Shown here piece by piece: positions 62,974 to 64,000 of a stretch of DNA of 64,000 nucleotides. Source of the DNA: an uncultured Bacteroidota bacterium (GTDB lineage: Bacteria; Bacteroidota; Bacteroidia; Flavobacteriales; Flavobacteriaceae); NCBI GenBank assembly GCA_913047695.1, contig CAJWUI010000002.1, positions 186,001 to 250,000 of the forward strand, given 5' to 3'. The translations under genes were made by a program, and so were the position numbers. The notes under the pieces were generated by a model. It saw only the letters and a list, made by a program, of their open reading frames with translations. It searched no databases and had not been told where the DNA came from. Position 1 is the stretch's first letter, and each line of letters opens with the position of its first letter.

Positions 62974-62991
62974 TTGTAAATGTATTACAAA
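62973..62991. promoter_or_regulatory. Inverted repeat overlapping the ubiE start
   Basis: TTTGTAA-ATGTA-TTACAAA is a 7-bp perfect inverted repeat with a five-base spacer that begins on the last base of the ubiE start codon (minus strand). It could be an operator or a start-codon hairpin. Confidence 0.3.
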
Positions 62992-63061
62992 TACGAACTT
63001 TTATTAATTTTTGAATGTACTTATTTGTATATTAAATATTATTAACCATAAATCAAAAAGA

Positions 63062-63628
63062 ATGAAAAAGCTTTTTATTCTATTGATTGTATTAATTGCT
63101 TCATTGGCTTGCAATAATTCAATTAACAATTCTGAACAATCAAAAAATGACAAAATTAGATTTGAAAAAAACTGGAAGGCATTCGAAAAGTATCATGTTG
63201 GAGGAGTAGTAAATAAGGATGTAGATCTTTTTTTAGAGTTATACTCTGATTCAGTTAAATGGAGTCCACCAAATTGGAATAACAATCAAATACTTGGAAA
63301 AAAAGAATTAAAAGAAGCAGCGAGAAATTATATGGATAACTTTGAAAATTTAAAATTCACTCCTGGTGGAGCGGTTATTGGGGGTGAAGGTGCATACTGG
63401 GGAGGCTCAACCTTTTCTGACGCAGGGGAAATAAATTCATCTCCAGATGCTGTAAGAATTTATGGGGTATGGTCAGGGAATCATATCGAATCTGGAGCTC
63501 CTTTCCATTTAAAGTTTTATATAATTCAGCAATTCAATAAGGATGGTAAAGTAGTTTCTTTAAACGAATGGTTCGATCCAAGTTCAATTCAAGTTCAAAT
63601 AGACGAATATTTAAAAAAACAGAAGTAA
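63062..63628 (+). CDS. NTF2-like/SnoaL-type lipoprotein
   Basis: A 188-residue lipoprotein (lipobox SLACNNS). The mature part is NTF2-like: WKAFEKYHVGGVVNKDVDLFLELYSDSVKWSPP, LGKKELKEAARNYMDNFENL and FHLKFYIIQQFNKDGKVVSLNEWFD. The frame extends upstream to 63011, but ATG 63062 puts the signal at the N terminus. No catalytic residues can be named. It is divergent from ubiE by about 90 bp. Confidence 0.75.
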   Translation: MKKLFILLIVLIASLACNNSINNSEQSKNDKIRFEKNWKAFEKYHVGGVVNKDVDLFLELYSDSVKWSPPNWNNNQILGKKELKEAARNYMDNFENLKFTPGGAVIGGEGAYWGGSTFSDAGEINSSPDAVRIYGVWSGNHIESGAPFHLKFYIIQQFNKDGKVVSLNEWFDPSSIQVQIDEYLKKQK

Positions 63629-63739
63629 AATCAAATTTTTGAAAAACCATTCTAAAAATGCAGGGTAAGGTTAAGACTAAAATTTGAAATCGTTGCTACC
63701 ATTAAGATTGGTCTCAATATATTTTACTAATTTCATTAT

Positions 63740-63892
63740 ATGGAATGGTGGAGGCTTCTCTATTTTATTGCTTTTTTATCTTTCATTGGATATTCACTCT
63801 ATTCATACTTCGGTGGAGGTTTAAGTTGGGAATTTCTCCCAACTGCAGCAATGTTAATTAGTGTTGGTTTACTTATATATGTAAAGAAATAA
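63740..63892 (+). CDS. Small two-helix membrane protein
   Basis: A 50-residue ORF starting MEWWRLLYFIAFLSFIGYSL, with hydrophobic segments at about residues 6-22 and 32-48 separated by a YFGGGLSWE turn, ending YVKK. The Trp-rich start and Lys end fit a small inner-membrane protein. I do not recognise a family; coding status rests on composition and clean ends. Confidence 0.5.
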   Translation: MEWWRLLYFIAFLSFIGYSLYSYFGGGLSWEFLPTAAMLISVGLLIYVKK

Positions 63893-63962
63893 ACAGAATG
63901 GTTTTTAGTGTCTTTTAAGTTTTAAATTTATAGAATCCTTATATTTCCAAAAAATCAAACAA

Positions 63963-64000
63963 ATGAGAAAAATTATTAGCATAGTATTTTTATGTTTATT
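63963..64000 (+). CDS. Start of an exported protein (truncated by window end)
   Basis: ATG at 63963 opens MRKIISIVFLCL, the beginning of a signal peptide (basic start then hydrophobic run), and runs off the window. It lies 70 bp after the preceding small gene. Nothing can be said about the mature protein. Confidence 0.5.
   Translation, partial: MRKIISIVFLCL

Noticed and set aside
1-64000. CRISPR arrays, tRNA/rRNA genes, insertion sequences, attachment sites
   Set aside because: I read through all gaps and saw no spaced direct repeats, tRNA-like cloverleaf, transposase or integrase frame.

Overview
The window comes from an AT-rich member of the Bacteroidota, most likely a marine Flavobacteriia. 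The evidence is: a 41-residue bacteroidetal ribosomal protein THX; a MenG/UbiE methyltransferase; an HmuY haem lipoprotein next to its TonB receptor; a CarboxypepD-reg/TonB-plug protein; many lipoproteins with a short FSC/ISC lipobox; and TAnnTTTG-type promoters, with few Shine-Dalgarno-like sites. Genes are packed tightly and no gene-free stretch exceeds 300 bases. I saw no tRNA, rRNA, CRISPR array, insertion sequence or integrase.

Region by region. (1) 1-267 is the tail of a DUF4369-like protein. (2) 392-8175 is an eight-gene operon for non-phosphorylative L-fucose oxidation: mutarotase, permease, L-fucose dehydrogenase, L-fuconolactonase, a UxaA-type dehydratase in place of the usual enolase-type enzyme, 2-keto-3-deoxy-fuconate dehydrogenase, an FAH-type diketo hydrolase and an FMN lactate dehydrogenase for the L-lactate product. 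(3) 8230-13401 holds a fused trehalose-6-phosphate synthase/phosphatase, divergent from a GH15 trehalase-like enzyme and a coupled beta-propeller protein. (4) 13486-20244 encodes secreted proteins: a histidine phosphatase, a propeller-amidohydrolase fusion and a GH2 enzyme. (5) 20248-26771 (minus strand) is a four-gene operon of the kind best known from Planctomycetes and Verrucomicrobia: PSCyt1-DUF1549-DUF1553, DUF1501, a sugar isomerase/epimerase-like protein, and a DUF2231-cytochrome-LRR protein. (6) 26827-31984 holds an aldose epimerase, a sulfatase, a Tat-exported DsrE-like protein and a GH28-like enzyme. (7) 32003-36523 holds an alkaline-phosphatase-like protein and a lipoprotein ADP-ribosylglycohydrolase divergent from ribokinase and a GRP-type sugar transporter. 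(8) 36574-44750 carries THX, a small membrane protein, a VPS10/BNR propeller, a DUF2961 (GH172-like) protein, a barrel-less TonB-plug protein and an InlB-repeat/LRR lipoprotein. (9) 44865-54201 is mixed: a second sulfatase, a pseudo-metalloprotease lipoprotein, gamma-glutamyltransferase, two alpha/beta hydrolases, a cupredoxin, a DUF411 protein and a YdcF protein. (10) 54366-64000 has the haem-uptake pair HmuR-like/HmuY, a GNAT enzyme, an InlB-repeat metalloprotease, small lipoproteins, a candidate structured RNA, a DUF2891 protein, UbiE/MenG and NTF2-like proteins.

Together these suggest a particle- or algae-associated heterotroph. It would remove sulfate and sugars from polysaccharides outside the cell (sulfatases, GH2, GH28, GH172), import L-fucose and perhaps ribose, and funnel fucose to pyruvate through lactate. 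No SusC/SusD pair lies in the window, so glycan import must rely on loci elsewhere. Most substrate assignments are inferred from family and gene context. The most notable items are the fucose operon with its odd dehydratase and lysine-less SDR, the planctomycete-like cytochrome operon, the exported ADP-ribosylglycohydrolase beside ribose genes, the YExxH pseudoprotease, and the three-way-junction RNA candidate.
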